Assembly (NCBI GenBank): GCA_947561395.2
Contig: OX387183.1
Span: 41,584,901 to 41,648,900 of the forward strand
DNA length: 64,000 bases
Reading direction: 5' to 3'
Source of the DNA: Buxus sempervirens
Lineage: Eukaryota > Streptophyta > Magnoliopsida > Buxales > Buxaceae
Shown here: piece by piece, positions 23,758 to 35,186 of the stretch
How the letters are laid out: each line of letters opens with the position of its first letter
Numbering within the stretch: the stretch's first letter is position 1
Translations under genes and position numbers: made by a program
Notes under the pieces: model-generated
Database searches by the model: none
What the model saw: the letters and a program-made list of their open reading frames with translations, nothing else
What the model was told of the DNA's origin: nothing

Positions 23758-26700
23758 ATGGATCTACTCAAGCCTGCTTCTATCAACTTTGCTGGTAATT
23801 CTTCAGTACCCATCTTTAATTCGTCTTCTTGTACTTTATCTGATTGGATTATAGATAGTGGAGCATCTGACCACATGTCTAAGCATTCATCTTCTCCTAT
23901 CAAACCAACCGTTACACATCAGTTTAGTCCTGTTTGTTTACCAACAGGTGATGTTGTTCCTGTTTCTCATGTTGGTACCTTTCATTTACCTCCCTCAATT
24001 ACTCTTCATAATGTTCTCTTTGTTCCTGATTTTGAATTTAATCTCTTGTCCATCAGTAAAATTACCAAATCTCTTAATTGTGTTGCTATTTTTTTCTCTA
24101 CCTTTTGTGTTTTCCAGGACCTAACCACGAGGATGCTGATTGGAATGGGTGAAGAGCGTAATGGACTCTATTACTACAAGCATGTTTCTCCTGTAGCCTT
24201 TCATGTCAACAGATTTATTCAGTCCAATATCTGGCACCAGTGACTTGGTCATCCTTCTCATTCATGCTTACCCAGTTTTTTATCTCCTTCTATTAAACCA
24301 CTTCATTGTGATGTGTGTGCTAAGGGAAAGCACACCAGACTTCCTTTTTCTTTGAACTCAAATAAAAGTACTTTTTGTCTTTGATCGCATTTATTGTGAT
24401 ATTTGGGGTGGTTATCATACTGCTTGTACCATGGGTGCTCATTACTTCTTGACTATTGTAGATGACTTCTCTCGGGTTACTTGGGTGTATTTAATGCGCC
24501 TTAAATCTAAAACTTTACATTGTCTTAGAAATTTCTTTGCCATGGTTCAAACCCAATTTCAATGCAACATTCGTCATATCCGTACTGATAATGGTCAAGA
24601 ATTTCTTTCCCATGTTACCCAACAATTTTTTCATGAACAAGGTGTCATCCATGAGCAAACTTGCGTAGAGACACCCCAACAAAATGGTGTTGCTGAACGT
24701 AAACATCGACATCTTCTCAATGTTGCTCGATGCTTACGTTTTCAAGCCAATCTTCCTTTTCATTTTTGGGGTGAATGTATTCTCATTGCAACCTATTTAA
24801 TCAATCATACTCCTTCACCTAGTCTTGATAACCTTACTCCCTATGAACATCTTTTTAACAAAGCACCTCACTATGACCACTTACGTGTTTTTGGATGTTT
24901 ATGTTATGCTCAAACATTACAATCTCATAGGGATAAATTTCAAGCTAGGGTCATTCCCTGTATATTTATTGGATATCCTCTCAGTCAAAAGGCATACCGA
25001 CTGTTTAATCTGGAAACAAAAAATATTCACTTCTCGTGATGTAACCTTTGTTGAAAGTGTTTTCCCTTATCACACCATTATGTCTCCATCCTCTACTTCC
25101 ACCGTCATTCCTCAACCCCTTTTTGAGGTACCCATTGAACCCCTTCATCCTCCTAATAATGAACCTTCCCCTTCTCATTCTCCACCTTCTATTAATGTTC
25201 TACCACCTAACCTTATACCACTTCCTAATCCAATTCCCTTAACTAGACCATGTCGCCACATCACCCGCCCCTCGTATCTTCAAGACTATGTTTGTCCCAC
25301 TTTACCTTCCGAGTCCAATACGTCTTCATCCACTTCACAGCATTCATCAGGTACGGCTCATCCACTTGCTAATTTCATTTCTTATCATAAATTCTCTTCT
25401 CAACATTTTTCTTTTATTTCTTCTTTGGCTTCACATTATGATCCTGTTAACTATTCTCAATCTATTCAGCATTCTCATTGGCGTGATGCTATAACTTTTG
25501 AAATACATGCTTTGTAAGACAACAATACTTGGAGTCTTCACCCTCTTCCTCCTGGTAAGAAGCCCATTGGCTGTAAATGGTTTTTCAAAACTAAACTTCG
25601 TGCAGATGGATCCATTGAACGGTATAAAGCTCGTCTAGTGGCCAAGGGTTATACCCAAATTGAAGGTCTTGACTATCATGAAACTTTTGCCCCGGTAGCA
25701 AAACTCGTCACCGTTCGTTGTGTTCTTGCTATTGCAGCAGCTCGTCATTGGCATCTTCATCAGTTAGATGTGCATAATGCCTTTCTTCATGGTGAACTCG
25801 ATGAAGAAGTCTACATGACCCTTCCACCTGGCTATTGTGGTAAGGGGGAGACTCGGGTTTGTCATCTCCACAAGTCTCTTTATGGGTTAAAACAAGCTTC
25901 TCGCAACTGGTATTCTAAACTTTATGTTGTTCTCCTCTCCGCGGGCTTCACTCAATCACAGGCTGATCACTCGCTATTTACACGATCCAATGATCAAACT
26001 TTTACTGCTATTCTTGTCTATGTGGATGATATTTTGTTGACAGGAAACGATCTTCATACTCTTACTACTGTGAAAGCCTTCTTAGCTAATCGTTTCAAGA
26101 TCAAGGACCTTGGTTCTCTTAAATACTTCCTTGGGCTAGAGGTTGCTTGTTCACCTTCTGGTATTTTTCTCAACCAACGGAAGTATACTCTAGATATTCT
26201 TTCTGATGCGGGCACTTTGGGTTCTCATCCTTCTTTTTTTCCCATGGAGCAGAATTTGAAGTTAACACCTCATGATGGCGAACTCCTCTTAGATCCCAGT
26301 ATCTATCGGCGTCTTGTTGGTCGCCTCATTTACTTAACTATCACATGACCTGATATTGTTTTCTCTGTTAATGTTCTCAGTCAGTTCATGCATCAACCCC
26401 GTCAACCGCACTATCAAGCAGCTCTTCGAGTTCTGCGCTATCTCAAGTCCTCACTTGGTCATGGTATATTCCTTTCTTCCACATGCAATTTTCAGGTCTC
26501 CGCATATTCAGACTCTGATTGGGCGAGTTGTCCCACTACTCGCCACTCCACTACTGGTTTCTTTATCAAGCTTTGTGACAGTCCTATATCTTGGCGCACT
26601 AAGAAGCAATCCATTGTTTCTCGTTCCTCCGCTGAAGTAGAATATCGTGTAATGGCCTCTAACACATGTGAATTAGTCTGGTTAAAACTCTTACTTCATG

Positions 26701-26975
26701 ACTTGGCTGTTCCTCATCCTCAACCGATGCTTCTTCATTGTGATAATCAAGCTACACTTCACATCACCCGCAGTCCTGTGTTTCATGAACGCACCAAGCA
26801 CATCGAGATTGATTGTCACTTGGTTCGAGAAAAATTCCGAGCTCGTCTAATATCTCCACTCCATGTTCCTAGCACACATCAACTTGCTGATATCTTTACT
26901 AAAGCTCTTGGTCGTGAGTCTTTTCATCAATTTGTTTGCAAGTTGGGCATTACGGATCTTCATGCTCCAACTTGA
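23758..26975 (+). pseudogene. pol: Copia Pol region: protease, integrase, reverse transcriptase, RNase H
   Basis: Domains in order: aspartic protease with DSGASDHMS near 23854; integrase with RTDNGQEF near 24583 and PQQNGVAERKHRHL near 24680; reverse transcriptase with [19 protein letters not shown] near 25770 and the YVDD catalytic motif near 26018; RNase H with YSDSDWASC near 26510, SSAEVEYR near 26625 and HIEIDCHLVREK near 26800. The order protease-integrase-RT-RNase H is that of Ty1/copia. It is a fossil, interrupted by a handful of breaks, and would not give one continuous polyprotein. Confidence 0.92.
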
Positions 26976-26982
26976 GGGGGAG

Positions 26983-27238
26983 TATTACAGTTTTAGAATA
27001 TTTCAAGTTTAGAAACTCACCATGTTCCTATTTTGTCAAGATTCTCACTCACTACGTTATAGGAATGTGTTTCCTTGTACAAAATAAATTTCTTTATGCA
27101 ATACATGATTCTAAGAGAGATTTAGGATACTGTTATAGACATTCCTTTTCTTTAAATACAGTGTACATGTATATTGAAAATATAAAAAGGAATTCTTCTT
27201 TTGAGGTTTAGACTCTTCCACCTTCACATTTCTTAACA
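26983..27238 (+). repeat. 3' LTR of the copia element
   Basis: 256 bp from TATTACAG to TTCTTAACA, preceded by the polypurine tract at about 26972-26982. Confidence 0.92.
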
Positions 27239-28055
27239 CCCTGTATGCCTTTTCCCATGAGAACACCCTTCCTTTTCCATATGACCTTCAAACCGACCAC
27301 AAATGACCTTCTTTGCAGTAACCCCAACTTCCATCTCGTTAGGATTCTCTCTTATATGCCTCTAGTGATAAATTTTTAAGGGGGAGACTTCGACGTATGA
27401 TTGTTCCTGCCACATCTATCGTCTCCATCCTTTCTTCTGACATTATCCTTTCCCTCTATACTATTATTTTTCAAGAGCATGGAGTCCCTATTTTGATCTT
27501 CACCTAGATGGTGCACACTTCCTTGAGGAGATAGAGATGCTGCACCATTCAAACACCTGGTAGCAACAAGGGTTTTAGCAACCCACCCTTGGACTAAATG
27601 ATGCCATCTTTCTTCAGCTCCTTCGCTGACATTAAGAGAAGAGGGAGAAGATGGGGGCTACAACTAAAATGATAAAGATGATCCTTACTTAAGGTGGCTT
27701 TAGTGATTTGACTGGTTAAAAGTCTAACCAAGATTGTTAGATCAAATATTTTCACATACAAAGGTTTAGAATTTAAATCAATACGAATATCGAAGAATAC
27801 CTGCGAAAGCCATTGGGGATTTTTCCTCACGAAATTCTTTACAAAATAATATTGGTAAGGGCTAGCTCTTTTTCTCCTTGCTCCTCTTTATTATAACCCA
27901 TCTGATGGGAGGCATTGTTAGATTACATAATGTTCTGTCGGTTAGAAGAGGAGAGAAACCTAGCCTATTTATAATAAAGTAGTCCTCCCACTAAGGACTT
28001 TAATCTTGATTAGAATTCTACAGAAACTCCTGACCCAATATGGTCTCCTGGCCTA
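27239..28055 (-). pseudogene. Probable L1 ORF1 remnant, 5' part
   Basis: On the minus strand a 78-codon open stretch from 27830 contains RKNPQWLSQVFFDIRIDLNSKPLYVKIFDLTILVRLL, and the rest has no long frame. Position and orientation fit the upstream part of the ORF1 whose end lies left of the copia insertion. Domain similarity is not clear by eye; the call rests mainly on continuity with the L1 endonuclease start at 21730. Confidence 0.35.
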
Positions 28056-29689
28056 TATACAATCATAGTTTACCAGACCTGTCTGTACCGGCCAGTTCGG
28101 ATGGTCACGGACCGGTATTCCGGCTCAGGACCATCTGTCTTAACAAATGGATTTAACTCAAACAGTCCCGAGTTGGGACTGCTGGAGTCGGAATTGACCA
28201 GGTGATATCATTTCCAGCTCCAGTGGTCCCAACTCCGGACTGCTCGAGATGTTTTAGATAGTAACTATTGCTATCTTTAAATTTTAAAAAAAAAACTGTC
28301 ACACAGCAACAGCTAGTAGGCTTGCTACCACAAAGCCTATAAAGGCTAGTGTGACGTGATGTCACACAGGTTGAATTTAATACTGACTTGAAAAAAAAAA
28401 CCATGTTACACTTGCAGACAAGAGAAGAGAGAGAGAAGCTAAGTGTGAGACATGGAAAAATCAATCAATGACTTCCAAATCATCACACGGGATCAAAGAA
28501 TCAAGGAGTCGCCACCATTCCTTTTTAGGTGTGAATTGACACAAAAATAATCAAATAAAATACAAAAGGCAAAACTAGAGTAAAAATAACTCTACTTTAA
28601 AATAAAATAAAAACCAGAGATGGATAAGGGGATTAGGTTATGAATAGGGGAAGGTGTTAGGCACCCCTATTCATCCACACAAGGTGGTTGCCAAGTATTG
28701 TTCATGCTTTGAAAGAGGCTTGCCAACAAAAATCAAATCAAAAGTAAAGAAAAAAGAGTAAAAAGATGTATGGCCTTTTCTATATGAATGGCCCAATTAA
28801 TTCTGGACCCTTCATATGAATATGCCATCTCTAGGGTTTCATGATTGAGTAAAATCAAGATAAAGAAAACAAACCTAAAGTAAAAACTTGAAAAAACTAG
28901 CTTTAAGTTAAATCATTGAAATCTTGGAACTACATGATAAAAGTTAAAAATCTTTTGACAAAATATTGAAGAATAAACCTGAACAATCTAGGGTACAGAT
29001 CTGGTCTAGATCTCTCATTAGTTGAGAGATCTAAACCAGATACACCCATGTTGATGAAAAACATAAAAAATGGAGAGTTTAGACCATAGGATCCTCTCTC
29101 AAATATTAAAACAACTTAAAAATCACCTCATGAAACCCTAGAGGTTACTTTAAGGCTTTTGATTTCATATTTACCATATTGATCATGGTAGATCCAGAAT
29201 CCTAGCCTAATATAACCAAAAGAAAGAAATCGGTGTGGTGGGTGTAGTTGTACAGAAAATCAAAATCTCTAGGAGGAAAAGAGGGTCTCATGCTTTGAAC
29301 AACATGGATCCATAGGATTCCTCCAGAATCAGAATAAAAATCAATAATAGCACCACAAACAGAAAATCTAAAAGGTATAGAAGATCATCGCATAACATGG
29401 TTCTAACCTAGGGATCCATTCCTGTTCCCTTTTCTCCTAGCTCTCTCTTCACATTTTACGGCTAGAGAGGATGCTTGAGGTACTTGGAGTTAGGTATGAG
29501 GTTACAAACACAAAGTAGGCCTTGTTCTATAGAAATGAAGAAGATTAGACTACCCTAGAATTTAAAAACAGAAAAGGGAAAAGGAGAGAGTCTTACCTGG
29601 GTTTGAGAAAACAGAGAGGCAGGGGTTCCCTTCATCTCTTGGAGCTTTTCTAGCTTCAATTCTCAGTCATTTGCTTGAGGTGAGGTCTT

Positions 29690-29700
29690 CTATTTATAGG
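29690..29700 (-). promoter_or_regulatory. TATA box of LTR B1
   Basis: CCTATAAATAG on the minus strand, in the same context as in LTR B2. Confidence 0.6.
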
Positions 29701-29900
29701 CAAACCCAGGGGCATGGTTGGTCACAAGGGTATGCCAAAATAGGGTTTTAGAATGTTCCAACTCATTTTTAAAACTTGAGTTGGAGTAAATCTAACAAAC
29801 CACAGAGGGTAAAAATGGAGATCGCATCTCCTAAAGAGAGATAGGAGTGGTAAATATGGCTCAAAAATTGAGTATTTGCAAATTCGCACAAATCACGCGT

Positions 29901-29976
29901 GACCGCATATATATTGCGGTCATGCCTTGACCACATACTCTATGCGGTCAAGGCACATCCGCATACTAAATGCGGG
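29901..29976. repeat. Hairpin cluster in LTR B1
   Basis: Three successive inverted repeats: GACCGCA/TGCGGTC (29901, 29915, perfect), TGACCACAT/ATGCGGTCA (29928, 29942) and CCGCAT/ATGCGG (29959, 29970). Stems are similar and loops differ. Confidence 0.8.
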
Positions 29977-30084
29977 CAGCACATGTTTGACCAATTTTTC
30001 AAATTTTTGCATGTTTCAAATCTCAATTAAATATTTTCCCTTATTTTCTCATCTTGTAGTGCAATTTGAGGTGTCTACACTAAG

Positions 30085-30290
30085 AAAGTAAGAGGGGGGA
30101 GGGAGATTGAGAGGGAGAAAAAGAGAGAGGGAGCAACAGAGAGTCAGAGAGGGGAGAGGAGGAGGGAGGGAGACTGAGAAAGAAAAAGAGAGAGGGAGCG
30201 AGAGAGTGAAAGAGGGGAAAGGGAGGGACAGAGAGAGAAAGACTGAAAGAGAGGGGGAGGGAGGGAGAGAGGGGGGACTTAAGGAGACAT
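30085..30290. repeat. Purine-rich GAGAGGGA low-complexity tract
   Basis: About 200 bp of almost pure A/G on the plus strand, with GAGAGGGAG and GAGAGAAAG units. Its open frame is only a product of low complexity. Confidence 0.85.
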
Positions 30291-30477
30291 GGAGTGACTT
30301 ACATGGTGGGGTTTGTGCAGCTCGACTCGTAGATCATTGGAAAAGAGAAGCAATGCGCACTTTTTTACAAAATTTAAGGATGGACTGACCAGTCTTGCCA
30401 GTTCGGTATAGTTTGTATCGAGACCAGGCCCGACCGGTCTGATCTCCGGTCTTGGTCTAAAAAACCATGTATACAAC

Positions 30478-31359
30478 TTATATCACACATCAAATATATA
30501 GAAAATATTTTTGTATAACTAAGGTGCATAAAACCCATTTAATATGAACACCAAAATATTGGATCACCTGTAATATCATTATAGATTATATATTTAGCCT
30601 ATTTTTGTAAACCAAAATACAATCAATGTAAGCCCACATATGAAAATTCTTACAAAGACAAATTATTCTAGGTGCAAATGTGCTCTTTCCTTGGTTGCAC
30701 ACACTTCTTTCATGAAATCATGCTTGCATGTTTGAGTTAATGAACATTATTGTTAAATGATTATATGTTAGTGATTAAATGTATGTGCACACGAAAAAAG
30801 CACAGTCAGACCTCTAGTAGTTGCACCAATAATAAGTTGTCTTGGTTAGACTCTAACCTGTCAACCTAATCTGGCCATGACATTGACCCAGGTCCATGTC
30901 AGACCTCTAGCAGGTCACGAAACCCATTTCTTAAAAAATCAAGATACATCAATTGAAATTTTTTATGATTGATGTTATCTAATAAGGTAATTTAGTGAGC
31001 TTGTCTTCAAAGTGTCATTCATGGGCTGACATCTGATGCAATGTTATACTACAGTAGTCACTGCAGTGCCCCGTGACATGTTGCCATATGGAGCATCTCA
31101 CGGCTTGTGTTCTTCATTGTTTTGTGTGGGCCTAGTTGAAAAACCACAGGCCATGAGATGCTCCACATGGCAGCACATCACACCAACTGCATTAAAAAAC
31201 TACAGATGATCTCATCATGTCATCCACAACCATAATACTTTAGAAAAAAATTAATTGTATTAAAGTTAATATTTCACTAAGGATTTGATACATAATGTTA
31301 TAATGACCATAATACTTAAAATGGATTCTATTAGTTTGGCTTATCTTATTCTAAGAGTA
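30478..31359. other. Intergenic sequence between a hAT and an LTR element
   Basis: No gene is seen. It holds a foldback repeat (31049-31204) and two partial direct repeats containing CAGACCTCTAG (near 30808 and 30899). Confidence 0.6.
31049..31204. repeat. Imperfect foldback (MITE-like inverted repeat)
   Basis: Arms 31073-31109 and 31145-31181 pair with about 6 mismatches in 37; both contain GGAGCATCTCA or its complement. Weaker pairing extends outward to CTACAG at 31049 and CTACAG read inverted near 31204. No clear target duplication was found. Confidence 0.65.
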
Positions 31360-31364
31360 TATCT

Positions 31365-31449
31365 TGTTGAAATATTATATTTCCTTTTATATACGGAGTT
31401 ACACTCTCGCCTATTAGCTTAAGCTTTTATGTGAAACGGTCGTTTGACA
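31365..31449 (+). repeat. Left terminal repeat of the short-LTR element
   Basis: 85 bp ending GTTTGACA, directly followed by the primer-binding site. Confidence 0.85.
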
Positions 31450-31461
31450 TGGTATTAAAGC
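31450..31461 (+). other. Primer-binding site of the short-LTR element
   Basis: TGGTATTAAAGC, one base away from the usual TGGTATCAAAGC initiator-Met type. Confidence 0.7.
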
Positions 31462-32040
31462 AAACCAAATTCTAACTAATCTTTGAAGAACCAAGAGTAT
31501 ACTAGCGCTTACCTTTCATTCAGTCCACAAGTTGGGAAGACTGGAAATTCAAGCTAGATAAGTAGACACATGAAGACCCACTATTTAGCCCAACTGGCTG
31601 GTACAAATAATGCAGCCAGCCCACTGCATAAACCCCATTGAAACAAACTCAATCCCTTACTTCCAAAGAATGAACTTAGAAGAAATTGCCTCAATACCTA
31701 TGCACCAATAGCAATTGTCATCCATCCTCATTTATTCCATTCGATTCCAACAGTGAAGTAGTTAGAAATTTGACATAAAAAGAAAGTGTTGAATTTTAGG
31801 CCTACCATTTTTTATGGAAAAGCTCCTATTATCTTGAAACTTGAAAGTTCACTTACACAGAAAGCTCCTACTCTCTTGCATCCATTATTTCTTTCCAGTT
31901 ACAATAGAGACTCCATTTTCATCTGCGTCCATTCTTTCTTTCCGGTTACAACAAAGAGTCCATTTTCATCTCTTGTAGATTAAGATCTTCTTGTTCTCCT
32001 CTCCACGTCTCAGAGGCAAAGTTATTGGTGCATCAGCCAC

Positions 32041-33682
32041 GATGAACTTTCCAGAATGGTTTAAGGAAAATGACTTAGATTTTCTTCAACGTTTTGGAGG
32101 TCTCGAAGGACTCTCCGAGCATCTGGATTCCGACCAAGAAAAAGGAATTTATGGTACTGATATGCATTTTAGCCATAGAAGAGAGTTTTTCGGCTACAAA
32201 GGTTACATTGATTCCAAAAATCTGTTTGTAAAATTGTTCCAGTTACAATAGAAGCTTTCTGTGAAATAAATCTAATGTCCTATTCATGTTATGTTTCATT
32301 CTATACCTAATTCCTGTGATTGTGCCTAAATCATTAAGGCTAAACTGGTTACTCACAGGTTTAATAATATATATTTTTCTCATTGTATCCCTTATTACCA
32401 ATGTATGGGGCAAATACTGCTGCAAAAAGGTTTCCCAATCTAGGATCCAATCAAACGAAAACCACAATACTCTAGTCAATACCATGAGAAATGGTACATT
32501 GGAAATCATCCTATTCCTTGATGTCGTGGTGGGTGAAATTGTCTTTCTTGGGTCGAGTGATTGGGTTCCTGGTGATGGAGTGTTATTTCCAGGGGATAGG
32601 CTATATGTGAACCTATATCCCGAAATTTCCAAAAAGCCACGGGAAGTGATTTTAGTTGATAGCAATAGGCCAATATTCACTGCCTACTCCATGGTTGTCT
32701 AGGGCTTTGGACACATACTTGTTGTCTCTATAGGCTCAAGCAATTATTGAGGAGAGATAATTTTATCGATCTATAAAGGTAACAGTACCAATAACACTCC
32801 ATTGTTTCATCAACTAGAAGTTTACAACTCTCACATGGATTTATGTTGGCTTCTTATTACACTATCGAGGCTGACAATCGGAAAGACCCTGAATATACTA
32901 TCAAGACTAAAACTACTATGACATTTGATGTGTTGAGTAGATTTATTCTTAAAGAGAATCCGTGGACCAACAAGTTTTCAAGCATGCTATCATTGTTCAT
33001 GGGGTTAATGCCAAGTTTTGCTTTACCAATTGCTTTGTTCTTCAATCGTAGTAAAAGAAAATTGAGAATGTGTGGACCAACAGTCAAATATTTGTCATTC
33101 ATTGCAACCATTTCCATGTTGAATGAGATCATTATCAACCAAACCAGTGTATTGATGCTAGCACAAAGAGCAGTTCAGTTCTGGCTCGGTGGGCTTCAAA
33201 TGCTTAATAATCTCTCTGGTGCATCAAGCTATTTCACCCGAGCATTGTAGCTTGGAGTTGGCCTTAATATAGAAGCTAAATCTGATGACTGCTCTTCAAA
33301 TTTGCGGCATGGGTTTATGAATTGTTACAAAGAGAGGGTTCTTCAGCATTGGGTTCAAGAGAATAGCTTTGATTACACCATGTTCCAAACAGAAGTCTTG
33401 TAGAACAAATAGTGTGGGATGGTAATAAGAGATAATAAGAATAGTAATACATTTGCACATTGGAAAGGAGATGCTAAGACTATATTGGCAAAGTTCTTGA
33501 AGTACCTTGATCTTAATGAATTTGAAGAAGATCATGGGGTTGAAAATGACATGGATTATGACATGAGAGCACCGTTGCAGAATTGCATAATTGAAATGGA
33601 GGATAATGGCATTTTCTTTATAGCTTCTGTAAAACCAATGGTACAAAACAATGGAACAACATACAATCACCTACCTTGCTAG
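32041..33682 (+). pseudogene. Captured autoinhibited Ca2+-ATPase (ACA, P2B) fragment
   Basis: Several stretches match plant P2B Ca2+-pumps in the right order. First comes an N-terminal region with FGGLEGLSEHLDSDQEKGI (family pattern GG...GL...L...EKGI). Next is the actuator-domain segment DVVVGEIVFLGSSDWVPGDG followed by VLFPGD (family pattern D.VVGDVV.L..GDQVPADGV). Then comes a membrane/ATP-domain part with FWLGG and, near 33450, FAHWKGDAKTILAKFLKY (family pattern HWKGAAE.IL..C..Y). The spacing looks cDNA-like, with little sign of introns. Catalytic regions are missing or strongly diverged. It lies wholly within the short-LTR element, so retroelement capture is the simplest reading. It is a fossil with several breaks. 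Confidence 0.7.
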
Positions 33683-33921
33683 GAATAGCAGGTTTACTAC
33701 ATACATGCCCCTAAGAGGTGACAGAAGCAGTGAGGATATGTAAAGCAACTAAAGTTAACATCAAAATGGCAACAAATGATAACATGGTATCAAAGCAGGA
33801 GGTCTTGGTTTCAACTCTTGAGGGCGAGTTTGCCTTGGCATTTATTTGTATACAGGATGTTTACACTTTGGGTTAGTCCTCCCCACGTATGTTCCTGTGC
33901 AAAATCGCATGTGCGGAGGAG

Positions 33922-34009
33922 TGTTGAAATATTATATTTGGGCCTTTATTATACGTAGTTGCACCCTCACCTATCAGCTTAAGCTTTTAGGTGAAATGTT
34001 CGTTTAACA
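33922..34009 (+). repeat. Right terminal repeat of the short-LTR element
   Basis: 88 bp, preceded by the purine tract GCGGAGGAG and followed by TATCT. Confidence 0.85.
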
Positions 34010-34014
34010 TATCT

Positions 34015-34979
34015 ACCAAATCTCAATACTTAGCATGCATTTACACTCCACATGAACCAGACCCATGAATTCGAAGGAAATGATCATTTTTGGATCAAAG
34101 GGAACTTAACTTTTGTACCATGTGCTGTGGCAAGGGAAGCTTGAAAATCCTACTCATTTTCACAATCATAAATATCTTGTTGATTATTTGATGTCACCAA
34201 GTTTCCTTCGGCTAACTGCTTTTTCAAACGACAATCTCTTTACAAAGTGGCCTTTTTTGCCACAATTATAACCTTTACTATTATTTTGCTAAACAGTTTT
34301 TGAATATTGATCCCTCCTTATCTTGCTATTGGGTAGCTTGAAATTGAGCACGCCTCTTATATCAGCATCTCTCTTGGATTCCTTTCCTTGACTCAAAGGC
34401 TCCTCGTCTTTTGGGTTGACCTCTCCTTTTACTAGTAAGAGTACCTTTTCCTTGCTCTTTATTGAAACTTCGACCATCTACTTAGCCAAAGTTTCTCAAT
34501 TGGCCAATAAATTTTCTAACTCCTATAATGAGGGATGTGTTGGCCAACCTTGAATTGTAGTGATAAAGCCTTTATACTCGGGGTTTTAACCCATGAATAA
34601 TAATTCTCCTGATGCAATGCTAATGAATTTTAGCTAAAGGATCTAACTTAGAGATTTTGCGGTAGGGGCACTTTATCTTCCTAAAGTTTCTGATTGATTG
34701 TAAGCTCCATCTGTGCTGTCAACATTTCTTCACCTTTAAGGAGTTGAAGCCGCATATTGTTCTTCTTTGAGAAACGCATGGCAAATATATCCCAGGCTTC
34801 TTTTGGAGTGGCGGCATGCCTAATATGCTCCAGCATTTCCTTTCCCATAGTTGTTTTGATAGTGAACATAGTCTTGCCTGCTTTAATTCACCATTTTCGG
34901 AGTCCTTTGATATTTTGTGGAGAAGGTGGTATAGTGTCACTACTGTCAACGATCTCCCATGGATATTGCCTCTGCAAAT
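34015..34979 (-). pseudogene. Ty1/copia gag remnant, split by LTR B2
   Basis: The minus strand carries HIRHAATPKEAWDIFAMRF followed by SKKNNMRLQLLK, the UBN2-type copia gag core. Upstream, toward 34979, is YPWEIVDSSD, and further downstream a Lys/Glu-rich tail. LTR B2 cuts it at its right edge. No pol is seen. It is a fossil with several breaks. Confidence 0.75.
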
Positions 34980-35083
34980 TGTAGACACCCCAAATTTCAC
35001 TACAATATGAGAAAATATGTTTAAAGCACCTTAATTGAATTTTGACACATGTCAAAACTTCAAAATTGGCAAAACATGTGTTG

Positions 35084-35186
35084 CCCGCATACATTGTACG
35101 GATTTGCTCTGTTCGCATGTGTTGTGCGGTTTGGTCTTGTCCGCATATAGTATGTGGATAGAACAGATCCGCATGCTATATGTAGA
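35084..35186. repeat. Hairpin cluster in LTR B2
   Basis: Successive inverted repeats: CCGCATAcattgTACGG, CGCATgtgttgTGCGG, CCGCATAtagTATGtGG and CCGCATgctATATG, the same position and theme as the B1 cluster. Confidence 0.75.

Larger units (their letters stand above)
22435..27238 (+). mobile_element. Ty1/copia LTR retrotransposon, nearly complete
   Basis: LTRs lie at 22435-22708 and 26983-27238, with a primer site TGGTATCAGAGC at 22709-22720 and a polypurine tract TTGAGGGGGAG just before the 3' LTR. The near-matching flanks CCCTA (22430-22434) and CCCTG (27239-27243) are probably a target duplication. Gag, protease, integrase, reverse transcriptase and RNase H follow in that order, which defines Ty1/copia. 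The LTRs differ by about 8-9 substitutions over 256 aligned bases plus one length difference, suggesting an age of about one to a few million years depending on rate. It is broken, with a handful of breaks in pol. Confidence 0.95.
28444..30079 (-). mobile_element. Solo LTR B1, reverse orientation
   Basis: On the minus strand it starts TGTAGACACC at 30079 and ends GTCTCACA at 28444 (1636 bp). The perfect duplication CTAAG lies at 28439-28443 and 30080-30084. It is an inverted relative of B2 (34980-36782). The promoter CCTATAAATAG and a following CTCAAGCAAATG segment are shared, as are TGGCGACTCC 61 bp from the 3' end and a U3 hairpin cluster. The superfamily is probably gypsy, from similarity of its ends and U5 to the A family. 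Confidence 0.92.
28064..30469. mobile_element. Non-autonomous hAT-like transposon, interrupted by LTR B1
   Basis: The left end CATAGTTTACCAGACC and the inverted right end CATGGTTTTTTAGACC form imperfect inverted repeats. The flanks TATACAAT (28056-28063) and TATACAAC (30470-30477) match at 7 of 8 positions, as expected of an old hAT duplication. Subterminal CCGGT, ACCGG and GACCGG words occur near both ends. Without the nested LTR the element is about 765 bp and has no transposase. Its right half is a purine-rich microsatellite. Confidence 0.7.
31365..34009 (+). mobile_element. Short-LTR (TRIM-like) retroelement carrying Ca2+-ATPase-related sequence
   Basis: Direct terminal repeats of 85 and 88 bp (31365-31449 and 33922-34009) start TGTTGAAATATTATATT and end GTTTGACA or GTTTAACA. 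The perfect duplication TATCT flanks them at 31360-31364 and 34010-34014. A primer site TGGTATTAAAGC lies at 31450-31461 and a purine tract GCGGAGGAG just before the right repeat. There is no gag or pol. The interior at 32041-33680 resembles a plant autoinhibited Ca2+-ATPase. The repeats differ at roughly 15 of 85 sites, so the element is old. It is broken in several places. Confidence 0.85.

Noticed and set aside
30107-30388. 93-codon Arg/Glu/Gly-rich open frame
   Set aside because: It is a translation of a purine microsatellite within a hAT element.
32041-33682. A working host Ca2+-ATPase gene
   Set aside because: It lies between LTRs of a bounded retroelement, is broken, and lacks recognisable catalytic regions.
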